From the NCBI RefSeq assembly GCF_029227915.1, contig NC_079879.1, forward strand, positions 32,184,501 through 32,248,500: 64,000 nt of DNA, read 5' to 3'. The position numbers were made by a program, and so were the translations under genes. Origin of the DNA: Hydractinia symbiolongicarpus. Its lineage: Eukaryota > Cnidaria > Hydrozoa > Anthoathecata > Hydractiniidae. Under the pieces are notes generated by a model. The model was not told where the DNA came from. It was given only the letters and a program-made list of their open reading frames with translations, and ran no database searches. Shown here in pieces: positions 1-12,667 of the stretch; position 1 is the first letter of the stretch, and each line of letters opens with the position of its first letter.

Positions 1-373
1 CATTCTTCTTAGTTTGACATGATTGCTCGAACTCAGCGATTACACTGGGCGCTGTGGTAGCGCTTTACTTAAAAATGTAGATAAGTAAGTCATTTTTCAC
101 TGTGGGTCCAATCCTAACCGTTAGCGCGCGCTGAAGAAATAGAGACAGCTTCAAAAACTACATTTCATTGACTTTCTAACGGTATCAATGTGTTTGAGTT
201 ACAACGGTTGCGTCACCTATTCGTACCAACATGTATTGAGCGATATTTTTCTGATATTGCTAGGTTGCATCGCTTTTAACAGTGAAAAGATTGACTGTGG
301 GACTTTATTGAACTGATTTTGGACTTTGACCTTAATAATGTGATAAATGAGCCATATCGACTCCAAGTAATAA
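1..373 (+). repeat. Representative satellite monomer with internal landmarks
   Basis: This first monomer shows the landmarks found in most copies. An imperfect hairpin GCGCT-gtggt-AGCGC lies at 49-63. A direct repeat ACTGTGGG lies at 99-106 and 294-301, and extends to ACTGTGGGAC in many copies. A GC-rich palindrome AGCGCGCGCT lies at 123-132. An 8-bp inverted repeat ACCGTTAG/CTAACGGT lies at 117-124 and 176-183. Further AACGGT or AACAGT motifs lie at 203-208 (CAACGGTTG) and 278-283. The choice of start is arbitrary. No coding potential is visible, and any transcript from it would be noncoding. Confidence 0.85.
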
Positions 374-1862
374 CATTCTTCTTAATTTGACATGATTGCT
401 CGAACTCAGCAATTACACTGGGCTCTGTTGTAGCGCTTTATATAAAAGTGTAGATAAATAAGTCAGTTTCTACTGTGGGACCATTCATAACCGTTAGCCG
501 CGCTGAAGAAATAGGGGCAGTTTCAAAAACTACATTTCATCAACTTTCTAACGGTATCAGTTTGTTTGAGTTACAACGGTTGCGTCATATTTTCGTAGCA
601 ACATATATTTAGCGATATGTTTCTGATATTACTAGGTTCCATCGCTTTTAACAGTGAAACGATTGACTGTGTGACTTAATTGAACTGGATTCAGACTTCG
701 AACTTATAAATGTGATAAATGAGACAATTGGACCCCAAGAAATAACATTCTTCTTAATTTGACATGATTGCTCGACTTCAGCTATTACACTGGGCTCTGT
801 GGTAGTGCTTTATTTAAAAGTGTAGATAAATATCAGTTTTAACTGTGGGACCAATCCTAGCCGTTAGCGCGCCCTGAAGAAATAGAGAAAGTTTCGAAAA
901 CTACATTTCATTGACTTTCTAACGGTATCAGTCCGTTTGAGTTACAACGGTTGCGTTACTTATTCGTACCAACATGTATTTAGCGATATGTTTCTGATCT
1001 TACTAGGCTGCATGGCTTTTAACGGTGGAACAATTGGCTATGGGAGTTAATTGAACTGATTTTAGACTTTAATCCTTTAAATGTGATAAATGAGACAATT
1101 GGACCCCCAGAAATAACATTCTTCTTAGTTTGACATGATTGCTCGAACTCAGCGATTACACTGAGCGCTGTGGTAGCGCTTTACTTAAAAATGTAGATAA
1201 GTAAGTCATTTTTTACTGTGGGAACAATACTAACCGTTAGCGCGCGCTGAAGAAATAGAGACAGCTTCAAAAACTACATTTCATTGACTTTCTAACGGTA
1301 TCAATCTGTTTGAGTTACAACGGTTGCGTCACCTATTCGTACCAACATGTATTGAGCGATATGTTTCTGATATTGCTAGGTTGCATCGCTTTTAACAGTG
1401 AAAAGATTGACTGTGGGACTTAATTGAACTGATTTCGGACTTTGACCTTATATATGTGATGAATGAGCCTATTGGACTCCAAGAAATAACATTCTTCTTA
1501 ATTTGACATGATTGCTGGAACTCAGCGATTTCACTGGCCTCTGTGATAGTGCTTTATTTAAAACTGGAGATAAATAAGTTATTTTTTACTGTAGGACCAA
1601 CCCTAGCCGTTAGCCCGCGCTGAAGAAATAGAGACAGTTTCAAAAACTACATTTTATTGACTTTCTAACAGTATCAGTCCGTTTGAGTTACAACGGTTGC
1701 GTCACATATTCATACCAACATGTATTTTTTTGATATGTTTCTGATGTTACTAGGTTGCATCGCTTTTAACGGTGGAACGATTGACTATGGGACTTAATTG
1801 GACTGATTTTAGTCTTTGAACTTATAAGTGGGACAAATGAGACAATTGGACCCCAGAAATAA

Positions 1863-4040
1863 CATTATTCTTAGTTTGACATGATTGCTCGAACTCAGCG
1901 ATTACACTGGGCGCTGTGGTAGCGCTTTATATAAAAGTGTAGAGAAATAAGTCAGTTTCTACTGTGGGACCAAGCCTAACCGTTATCCCGCGCTGAAGAA
2001 ATAGGGACAGTTTCAAGAACTATATTTCATTGACTTTCTAACGGTATCAGTCCGTTTAAGTTTCAACGGTTGCGTCACTTATTCGTACCAACATGTATTT
2101 AGCGATATGTTTCTGATGTTACTAGGCTGCATGGCTTTGAACGGTGGAACAATTGACTATGGGAGTTAATTGAACTGATTTTATACTTTAAACCTTTAAA
2201 TGTGATAAATGAGAAAATTGGACACCCAGAAATAATATTCTTCTTAGTTTGACATGATTGCTCGAACTCAGCGTTTACACTGGGCGCTGTGGTAGCGCTT
2301 TACTTAAAAATGTAGATAAGTAAGTCATGTTTTACTGTGGGTCCAATCCTAACCGTTAGCACGCGCTGAAGAAATAGAGACAGCTTCAAAAACTACATTT
2401 CATTGACTTTCTAACGGTATCAATGTGTTTGAGTTACAACGGTTGCGTCACCTATTCGTACCAACATGTATTGAGCGATATTTTTCTGATATTGCTAGGT
2501 TGCATCGCTTTTAACAGTGAAAAGATTGACTGTGGGACTTTATTGAACTGATTTTGGACTTTGACCTTATATATGTGATAAATTAGCCTATTGGACTCCA
2601 AGAAATAACATTCTTCTTAATTTGACATGATTGCTGGAACTCAGCGATTACACTGGCCGCTGTGATAGCGCTTTATTTAAAACTGTAGATAAATAAGTTA
2701 TTTTTTACTTTGGGACCAATCCTAACCGTTAGCCCGCGCTGAAGAAATAGAGACAGTTTCAGAAACTACATTTCCTTGACTTTCTAACGGTATCAGTCCG
2801 TTTGACTTACAACGGTTGCGTCACATATTCGTACCAACATGTATTTAGCTATATTTTTCCGATATTTTAAGGTTGCTTTGCTTTTAACAGTGAAGCGATT
2901 GACTGTGGGACTTAATTGAACTGATTTTAGTCTTTGAACTTATAAATGTGACAAATGAGACAATTGGACCCCAGAAATAACATTCTTCTTAGTTTGACAT
3001 GATTGCTCGAACTCAGCGATTACACTGGGCGCTGTGGTAGCGCTTTATATAAAAGTGTAGAGAAATAAGTCAGTTTCTACTGTGGGACCAAGCCTAACCG
3101 TTAGCCCGCGCTGAAGAAATAGGGACAGTTTCAAGAACTATATTTCATTGACTTTCTAACGGTATCAGTCCGTTTAAGTTTCAACGGTTGCGTCACTTAT
3201 TCGTACCAACATGTATTTAGCGATATGTTTCTGATGTTACTAGGCTGCATGGCTTTTAACGGTGGAACAATTGACTATGGGAGTTAATTGAACTGATTTT
3301 ATACTTTAAACCTTTAAATGTGATAAATGAGAAAATTGGACCCCCAGAAATAATATTCTTCTTAGTTTGACATGATTGCTCGAACTCAGCGTTTACACTG
3401 GGCGCAGTGGTAGCGCTTTACTTAAAAATGTAGATAAGTAAGTCATTTTTTACTGTGGGTCCAATCCTAACCGTTAGCGCGCGCTGAAGAAATAGAGACA
3501 GCTTCAAAAACTACATTTCATTGACTTTCTAACGGTATCAATGTGTTTGAGTTACAACTGTTGCGTCAACTATTCGTACCAACATGTATTGAGCGATATT
3601 TTTCTGATATTGCTAGGTTGCATCGCTTTTAACAGTGAAAAGATTGACTGTGGGACTTTATTGAACTGATTTTGGACTTTGACCTTATATATGTGATAAA
3701 TTAGCCTATTGGACTCCAAGAAATAACATTCCTCTTAATTTGACATGATTGCTGGAACTCAGCGATTACACTGGCCGCTGTGATAGCGCTTTATTTAAAA
3801 CTGTAGATAAATAAGTTATTTTTTACTTTGGGACCAATCCTAACCGTTAGCCCGCGCTGAAGAAATAGAGACAGTTTCAGAAGCTACATTTCCTTGACTT
3901 TCTAACGGTATCAGTCCGTTTGACTTACAACGGTTGCGTCACATATTCGTACCAACATGTATTTAGCTATATTTTTCCGATATTTTAAGGTTGCTTTGCT
4001 TTTAACAGTGAAGCGATTGACTGTGGGACTTAATTTAACT
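1863..4040 (+). repeat. Three-monomer higher-order repeat, two copies (period 1118 bp)
   Basis: The monomer at 1863 carries unusual variants ('tatataaaagtgtagagaa', 'aagaactatatttcattg'), and these recur at 2981 followed by the same order of neighbours. The two trimers, 1863-2980 and 2981 to about 4040, resemble each other more than adjacent monomers do. Near 4040 the second copy switches to another subfamily ('gccatatcgactccaagtaa'). Borders are approximate because any offset within the monomer is possible. Confidence 0.8.
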
Positions 4041-4099
4041 GATTTTGGACTTTGACCTTAATAATGTGATAAATGAGCCATATCGACTCCAAGTAATAA

Positions 4100-6730
4100 C
4101 ATTCTTCTTAATTTGACATGATTGCTCGAACTCAGCAATTACACTGGGCTCTGTGGTAGCGCTTTATATAAAAGTGTAGATAAATAAGTCAGTTTCTACT
4201 GTGGGACCAATCATAACCGTTATCCGCGCTGAAGAAATAGGGACAGTTTCAAAAGCTACATTTCATCGACTTTCTAACGGTATCAGTCCGTTTGAGTTAC
4301 AACGGTTGCGTCACATTTTCGTAGCAACATATATTTATCGATATGTTTCTGATATTACTAGGTTGCATCACTTTTAACAGTGAAACGATTGACTGTAGGA
4401 TTAAATTGAACTGATTTTGGACTTTGACCTTATGAATGTGTTAAATGGGCCAATTGGACTCCAAGAAATAACATTCTTCATAAATTGACACGATTGTTGG
4501 TACTCAGCGATTACACTGGCCGCTGTTATAGCGCTTTATTTAAAGTTGTAGATAAATAAGTCATTTTTTACTGTGGAACCAATCCTAGGCGTTAGCTTGC
4601 GCTGAAGAATTAGAGAAATTTTCAAGAACTACATTTCATTGTCCCTCTAACGGTATCAGTCCGTTTGAGTTTCAAGAGTTGTGTCACATATTCGTACCAA
4701 CGTGTATTTAGCGATATGTTTCTGATATTACTAGGTTCCATCGCTTTTAACATTGAAACGATTGACTGTGTGACTTAATTGAACTGGATTTAGACTTCGA
4801 ACTTATAAATGTGATAAATGAGACAATTGGACCCAAAGAAATAACATTCTTCTTAATTTGACATGATTGCTCGACTTCAGCTATTACACTGGGCTCTGTG
4901 GTAGTGCTTTATTTAAAAGTGTAGATAAATAAGTCAGTTTTAACTGTGGGACCAATCCTAGCCGTTAGCGCGCGCTGAAGAAATAGAGAAAGTTTCGAAA
5001 ACTACATTTCATTGACTTTCTAACATAATCAGTCCGTTTGAGTTACAACGGTTGCGTCACATATTCGTACCAACATGTATTTAGCGATATGTTTCTGATG
5101 TTACTAGGTTGCATCGCTTTTAACAGTGGAACGATTGACTATGGGACTTAATTGAACTGATTTTAGACTTTGAACTTATAAATGTGATAAATGAGACAAT
5201 TGGACCCCCAGAAGTAACATTCTTCTTAATTTGACATGATTGCTCGACTTCAGCTATTACACTGGGCTCTGTGGTAGTGCTTTATTTAAAAGTGTAGATA
5301 AATAAGTCAGTTTTAACTGTGGGACCAATCCTAACCGTTAGCCCGCGCTGAAGAAATAGAGACAGTTTCAGAAGCTACATTTCCTTGACTTTCTAACGGT
5401 ATCAGTCCGTTTGACTTACAACGGTTGCGTCACATATTCGTACCAACATGTATTTAGCTATATTTTTCCGATATTTTAAGGTTGCTTTGCTTTTAACAGT
5501 GAAGCGATTGACTGTGGGACTTAATTGAACTGATTTTGGACTTTGACCTTAATAATGTGATAAATGAGCTATATCGACTCCAAGTAATAACATTCTTCTT
5601 AATTTGACATGATTGCTCGAACTCAGCAATTACACTGGGCTCTGTGGTAGCGCTTTATATAAAAGTGTAGATAAATAAGTCAGTTTCTACTGTGGGACCA
5701 ATCATAACCGTTAGCCGCGCTGAAGAAATAGGGACAGTTTCAAAAGCTACATTTCATCGACTTTTTAACGGTATCAGTCCGTTTGAGTTACAACGGTTGC
5801 GTCACATTTTCGTAGCAACATATATTTATCGATATGTTTCTGATATTACTAGGTTGCATCACTTTTAACAGTGAAACGATTGACTGTAGGATTAAATTGA
5901 ACTGATTTTGGACTTTGACCTTATGAATGTGTTAAATGGGCCAATTGGACTCCAAGAAATAACATTCTTCATAAATTGACACGATTGTTGATACTCAGCG
6001 ATTACACTGGCCGCTGTTATAGCGCTTTATTTAAAACTGTAGATAAATAAGTCATTTTTTACTGTGGAACCAATCCTAGGCGTTAGCTTGCGCTGAAGAA
6101 TTAGAGAAATTTTCAAGAACTACATTTTATTGTCCTTCTACCGGTATCAGTCCGTTTGAGTTTCAAGAGTTGTGTCACATATTCGTACCAACGTGTATTT
6201 AGCGATATGTTTCTGATATTACTAGGTTCCATCGCTTTTAACATTGAAACGATTGACTGTGTGACTTAATTGAACTGGATTTAGACTTCGAACTTATAAA
6301 TGTGATAAATGAGACAATTGGACCCAAAGAAATAACATTCTTCTTAATTTGACATGATTGCTCGACTTCAGCTATTACACTGGGCTCTGTGGTAGTGCTT
6401 TATTTAAAAGTGTAGATAAATAAGTCAGTTTTAACTGTGGGACCAATCCTAGCCGTTAGCGCGCGCTGAAGAAATAGAGAAAGTTTCAAAAACTACATTT
6501 CATTGACTTTCTAACATAATCAGTCCGTTTGAGTTATAACAGTTGCGTCACATATTCGTACCAACATGTATTTAGCGATATGTTTCTGATGTTACTAGGT
6601 TGCATCGCTTTTAACAGTGGAGCGATTGACTATGGGACTTAATTGAACTGATTTTAGACTTTGAACTTATAAATGTGATAAATGAGACAATTGGACCCCC
6701 AGAAGTAACATTCTTCTTAATTTGACATGA
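4100..6730 (+). repeat. Four-monomer higher-order repeat, two copies (period ~1491 bp)
   Basis: The block starting at 4100 (aattacactgggctctgtgg, then a monomer with 'ttcataaattgacacgattg', then 'gaacttataaatg...gacccaaag', then a 'ttctaacataatcag' variant) is repeated in the same order from 5591. Similarity reaches a little upstream of both starts and ends near 6730, where the second copy changes to a 'cagctttcacactgggcgc' monomer. Rare private variants such as 'tctaacataatcag' in both copies show duplication of the multimer rather than of single monomers. Confidence 0.78.
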
Positions 6731-7080
6731 TTGCTCGACTTCAGCTTTCACACTGGGCGCTGTGGTAGTGCTTTACATAAAAATGTAGATAAATAAGTCA
6801 TTTTTTACTGTGGGACCAATCCTAACCGTTAGCGTGCGCTGAAGATATAGAGAAAGTTTGGAAAACTACATTTCATTGACTTTCTAACGGTATCAGTCAG
6901 TTTGAGTTACAACGGTTGCGTCACATATTCATACCAACATGTATTTAGCGATATGTTTCTGATGTTACTAGGTTGCATCGCTTTTAACGGTGGAACGATT
7001 GACTATGGGACTTAATTGGACTGATTTTAGTCTTTGAACTTATAAATGTGACAAATGAGACAATTGGACCCCAGAAATAA

Positions 7081-9317
7081 CATTCTTCTTAGTTTGACAT
7101 GATTGCTCGAACTCAGCGATTACACTGGGCGCTGTGGTAGCGCTTTATATAAAAGTGTAGATAAATAAGTCAGTTTCTACTGTGGGACCAAGCATAACCG
7201 TTAGCCCGCGCTGAAGAAATAGGAACAGTTTCAAGATCTATATTTCATTGACTTTCTAACGGTATCAGTCCGATTGAGTTACAACGGTTGCGTCACATTT
7301 TCGTACCAACATATATTTAGCGATATGTTTCTGATATTACTAGGTTGCATCGATTTTAACAGTGAAACGATTGGCTGTGTGACTTAATTGAACTGATGTT
7401 AGACTTTGAACTTATAAATGTGATAAATGAGACAATTGGACCCCCAGATATAACATTCTTCTTAATTTGACATGATTGCTGGAACTCAGCGATTACACTG
7501 GGCGCTGTTGTAGCGCTTTACTTAAAAATGTAAATAAACAAGTCATTTTATACTGTTTGAAAAATCCTAACCGTTAACGCGCGCTGAAGAAATAGAGACA
7601 GCTTCAAAAACTACATTAAATTGACTTTCTAACGGTATCAATCTGATTGAGTTACAACGGTTGCGTCACATATTCGTACCAGCATGTATTTAGCTATATT
7701 TTTCCGATATTTCAAGGTTGCTTTGCTTTTAACAGTGAAACGATTGACTGTGTGACTTAATTGAACTGGATTTAGACTTCGAACTTATAAAGGTGATAAA
7801 TGAGACAATTGGACCCCAAGAAATAACATTCTTCTTAATTTGACATGAGTGCTCGACTTCAGCTATTACACTGGGCTCTGTGGTAGTGCTTTATTTAAAA
7901 GTGTAGATAAATAAGTCAGTTTTAACTGTGGGACCAATCCTAGCCGTTAGCGCGCGCTGAAGAAATAGAGAAAGTTTCGAAAACTACATTTCATTGACTT
8001 TCTAACGGTATCAGTCCGTTTGAGTTACAACGGTTGCGTCACATATTCGTACCAACATTAATTTAGCGATATGTTTCTGATGTTACTAGGTTGCATCGCT
8101 TTTAACGGTGGAACAATTGACTATGGGACTTAATTGAGCTGATTTTGGACTTTGACCTTATGAATGTGTTAAATGAGACAATTGGACCCCAGAAATAACA
8201 TTCTTCTTAGTTTGACATGATTGCTCGAACTCAGCGATTACACTGGGCGCTGTGGTAGCACTTTATATAAAAGTGTAGATAAATAAGTCAGTTTCTACTG
8301 TGGGACCAAGCATAACCGTTAGCCCGCGCTGAAGAAATAGGAACAGTTTCAAGATCTATATTTCATTGACTTTCTAACGGTATCAGTCCGATTGAGTTAC
8401 AACGGTTGCGTCACATTTTCGTACCAACATATATTTAGCGATATGTTTCTGATATTACTAGGTTGCATCGATTTTAACAGTGAAACGATTGGCTGTGTGA
8501 CTTAATTGAACTGATGTTAGACTTTGAACTTATAAATGTGATAAATGAGACAATTGGACCCCCAGATATAACATTCTTCTTAATTTGACATGATTGCTCG
8601 AACTCAGCGATTACACTGGGCGCTGTTGTAGCGCTTTACTTAAAAATGTAGATAAACAAGTCATTTTATACTGTTTGAAAAATCCTAACCGTTAACGCGT
8701 GCTGAAGAAATAGAGACAGCTTCAAAAACTACATTAAATTGACTTTCTAACGGTATCAATCTGATTGAGTTACAACGGTTGCGTCACATATTCGTACCAG
8801 CATGTATTTAGCTATATTTTTCCGATATTTCAAGGTTGCTTTGCTTTTAACAGTGAAACGATTGACTGTGTGACTTAATTGAACTGGATTTAGACTTCGA
8901 ACTTATAAAGGTGATAAATGAGACAATTGGACCCCAAGAAATAACATTCTTCTTAATTTGACATGAGTGCTCGACTTCAGCTATTACACTGGGCTCTGTG
9001 GTAGTGCTTTATTTAAAAGTGTAGATAAATAAGTCAGTTTTAACTGTGGGACCAATCCTAGCCGTTAGCGCGCGCTGAAGAAATAGAGAAAGTTTCGAAA
9101 ACTACCTTTCATTGACTTTCTAACGGTATCAGTCCGTTTGAGTTACAACGGTTGCGTCACATATTCGTACCAACATGTATTTAGCGATATGTTTCTGATG
9201 TTACTAGGTTGCATCGCTTTTAACGGTGGAACGATTGACTATGGGACTTAATTGAGCTGATTTTGGACTTTGACCTTATGAATGTGTTAAATGAGACAAT
9301 TTGACCCCCAGAAATAA
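7081..9317 (+). repeat. Three-monomer higher-order repeat, two copies (period 1118 bp)
   Basis: Monomers at 7081 and 8199 share 'gaccaagcataaccg' and 'caagatctatatttcattg'. They are followed in both cases by a monomer with the odd 'tactgtttgaaaaatcc' segment and then a 'gacatgagtgctcgacttc' monomer. The trimers run 7081-8198 and 8199-9317. A weaker related trimer continues from about 9683, including another 'actgtttaaaaaatcc' monomer near 10160. Confidence 0.8.
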
Positions 9318-12300
9318 CATTCTTCTTAGTTTGACATGATTGCTCGAACTCAGCGATTACACTGGGCGCTGTGGTAGCGCTTTACTTAAAAATGTAGATA
9401 AGTAAGTCATTTTTTACTGTGGGACCAATCCTAACCGTTAGCCGGGTTGAAGAAATATGGACAGTTTCAAAAACTACATTTCATCGACTTTCTAACGGTA
9501 TCAGTCCGTTTGAGTTACAACGGTTGCGTCACATATACGTACCAACATGTATTTAGCTATATTTTTCCGATATTTTAAGGTTGCTTTGCTTTTAACAGTG
9601 AAACGACTGACTGTGGGATTTAATTTAACTGATTTTGAACTTTAAACTTATAAATGTGACAAATGAGACAATTGGACCCCAGAAATAACATTCTTCTTAG
9701 TTTGACATGATTGATCGAACTCAGCGATTACACTGGGCGCTGTGGTAGCGCTTTATATAAAAGTGTAGATAAATAAGTCAGTTTCTACTGTGGGACCAAG
9801 CCTAACCGTTAGCCCGCGCTGAAGAAATAGGGACAGTTTCAAGAACTATATTTCATTGACTTTCTAACGGTATCAGTCCGTTTGAGTTACAACGGTTGCG
9901 TCACATTTCGTACCAACATATATTTAGCGATATGTTTCTGATATTACTAGGTTGCATCGTTTTTAACAGTGAAACGATTGACTGTGGGATTTAATTGAAC
10001 TGATTTTGGACTTTGAGCTTATGAATGTGTTAAATGTGCCAATTGGACTCCAAGAAATAACATTCTTCATAAATTGGCACGATTGTTGGAACTCAGCGAT
10101 TACACTGGCCGCTGTTGTAGCGCTTTACTTAAAAATGTAGATAAACAAGTCATTTTTTACTGTTTAAAAAATCCTAACCGTTAACGCGCGCTGAAGAAAT
10201 AGAGACAGCTTCAAAAACTACATTAAATTGACTTTCTAACGGTATCAATCTGATTGAGTTACAACGGTTGCGTCACATAATCGTACCAGCATGTATTTAG
10301 CTATATTTTTCCGATATTTCAAGGTTGCTTTGCTTTTAACAGTGAAACGATTATCTGTGTGACTTAATTGAACTGGATTTAGACTTCGAACTTATAAATG
10401 TGATAAATGAGACAATTGGACCCCAAGAAATAACATTCTTCTTAATTTGACATGAGTGCTCGAGTTCAGCTATTACACTGGGCTCTGTAGTAGTGCTTTA
10501 TTTAAAAGTGTAAATAAATAAGTCAGTTTTAACTGTGGGACCAATCCTAGCCGTTAGCGCGCGCTGAAGAAATAGAGAAAGTTTCGAAAACTACATTTCA
10601 TTCACTTTCAACGGTAACAGTCCGTTTGAGTTACAACGGTTGCGTCACATATTCGTACCAACATGTATTTAGCGATATGTTTCTGATGTTACTAGGTTGC
10701 ATCGCTTTTAACGGTGGAACAATTGACTATGGGACTTAATTGAGCTGATTTTGGACTTTGACCTTATGAATGTGTTAGATGAGGCAATTTGACCCCCAGA
10801 AATACCATTCTTCTTAGTTTGACATGTTTGCTCGAACTCAGCGATTACACTGGGCGCTGTGGTAGCGCTTTACTTAAAAATGTAAATAAGTAAGTCATTT
10901 TTTACTGTGGGACCAATCCTAACCGTTAGCTGGCGCTGAAGAAATAGAGACAGCCTCAAAAACTACATTTCATTGACTTTCTAACGGTATCAATCTGTTT
11001 GAGTTACAACGGTTGCGTCACATATTCGTCCCAACATGTATTTAGCTATATTTTCCGATATTTTAAGGTTGTTTTGCTTTTAACAGTGAAACGATTGACT
11101 GTGGGACTTAATTGAACTGATTTTGGAATTTGACCTTAATAATGTGATAAATGAGCCATATCGACACCAAGTAATAACATTCTTCTTAATTAGACATGAT
11201 TGCTCGAACTCAGCAATTACACTGGGCTCTGTGGTAGCGCTTTATATAAAAGTGTAGATAAATAAGTCAGTTTCTACTGTGGGACCAATCATAACCGTTA
11301 GTCGCGCTGAAGAAATAGGGACAGTTTCAAAAACTACATTTCATCGACTTTCTAACGGTATCAGTCCGTTTGAGATACAACGGTTGCGTCACATATTCGT
11401 ACCAACATGTATTTAGCTATATTTTTCCGATATTTTAAGGTTGCTTTGCTTTTAACAGTGAAACGACTGACTGTGGGATTTAATTTAACTGATTTTGAAC
11501 TTTGAACTTATATATGTGATAAATGAGCCATATCGACTCCCAGTAATAACATTCTTTTTAATTTGACATGATTGCTGGAACTCAGCGATTTCACTGGCCT
11601 CTGTGATAGCGCTTTATTTAAAACTGTAGATAAATAAGTTATTTTTTACTGTAGGACCAATCCTAGCCCTTAGCCCGCGCTGAAGAAATAGAGACAGCTT
11701 CAAAAACTACATTAAATTGACTTTCTAACGCTATCAATCTGCTTGAGTTACAACGGTTGCGTCACATATTCGTACCAGCATGTATTTAGCTATATTTTTC
11801 CGATATTTCAAGGTTGCTTTGTTTTTAACAGTGAAACGATTGACTGTGTGACTTAATTGAACTGGATTTAGACTTCGAACTTATAAATGTGATAAATGAG
11901 ACAATTGGACCCCAAGAAATAACATTCTTCTTAATTTGACATGAGTGCTCGACTTCAGCTATTACACTGGGCTCTGTGGTAGCGCTTTATATAAAAGTGT
12001 AGATAAATAAGTCAGTTTCTACTGTGGGACCAATCATAACCGTTAGCCGCGCTGAAGAAATAGGGACAGTTTCAAAAACTACATTTCATCGACTTTCTAA
12101 CGGTATCAGTCCGTTTGAGTTACAGCGGTTGCGTCACATATTCGTACCAACATTTATTTAGCTATATTTTTCCGATATTTTAAGGTTGCTTTGCTTTTAA
12201 CAGTGAAACGACTGACTGTGGGATTTAATTAAACTGATTTTGAACTTTGACCTTATATATGTGATAAATGAGCCATATCGACTCCCAGTAATAACATTCT

Positions 12301-12667
12301 TCTTAATTTGACATGATTGCTAGAACTCAGCGATTTCACTGGCCTCTGTGATAGCGCTTTATTTAAAACTGTAGATAAATAAGTTATTTTTTACTGTAGG
12401 ACCAATCCTAGCCCTTAGCCCGCGCTGAAGAAATAGAGACAGCCTCAAAAACTATATTTCATTGACTTTCTAACGGTATCAATCTGTTTGAGTTACAACG
12501 GTTGCGTCACCTATTCGTACCAACATGTATTGAGCGATATTTTTCTTATATTGCTAGGTTGCATCGCTTTTAACAGTGAAATCATTGACTGTGGGACTTA
12601 ACTGAACTGATTTTGGACTTTGACCTTATATATGTGATGAATGAGCCTATTTGATTCTAAGAAATAA

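Noticed and set aside
221-236. CENP-B box in the satellite ('attcgtaccaacatgt')
   Set aside because: It matches only the TTCG and the central A of the box. The required CGGG half is absent, and no better match was seen on either strand.
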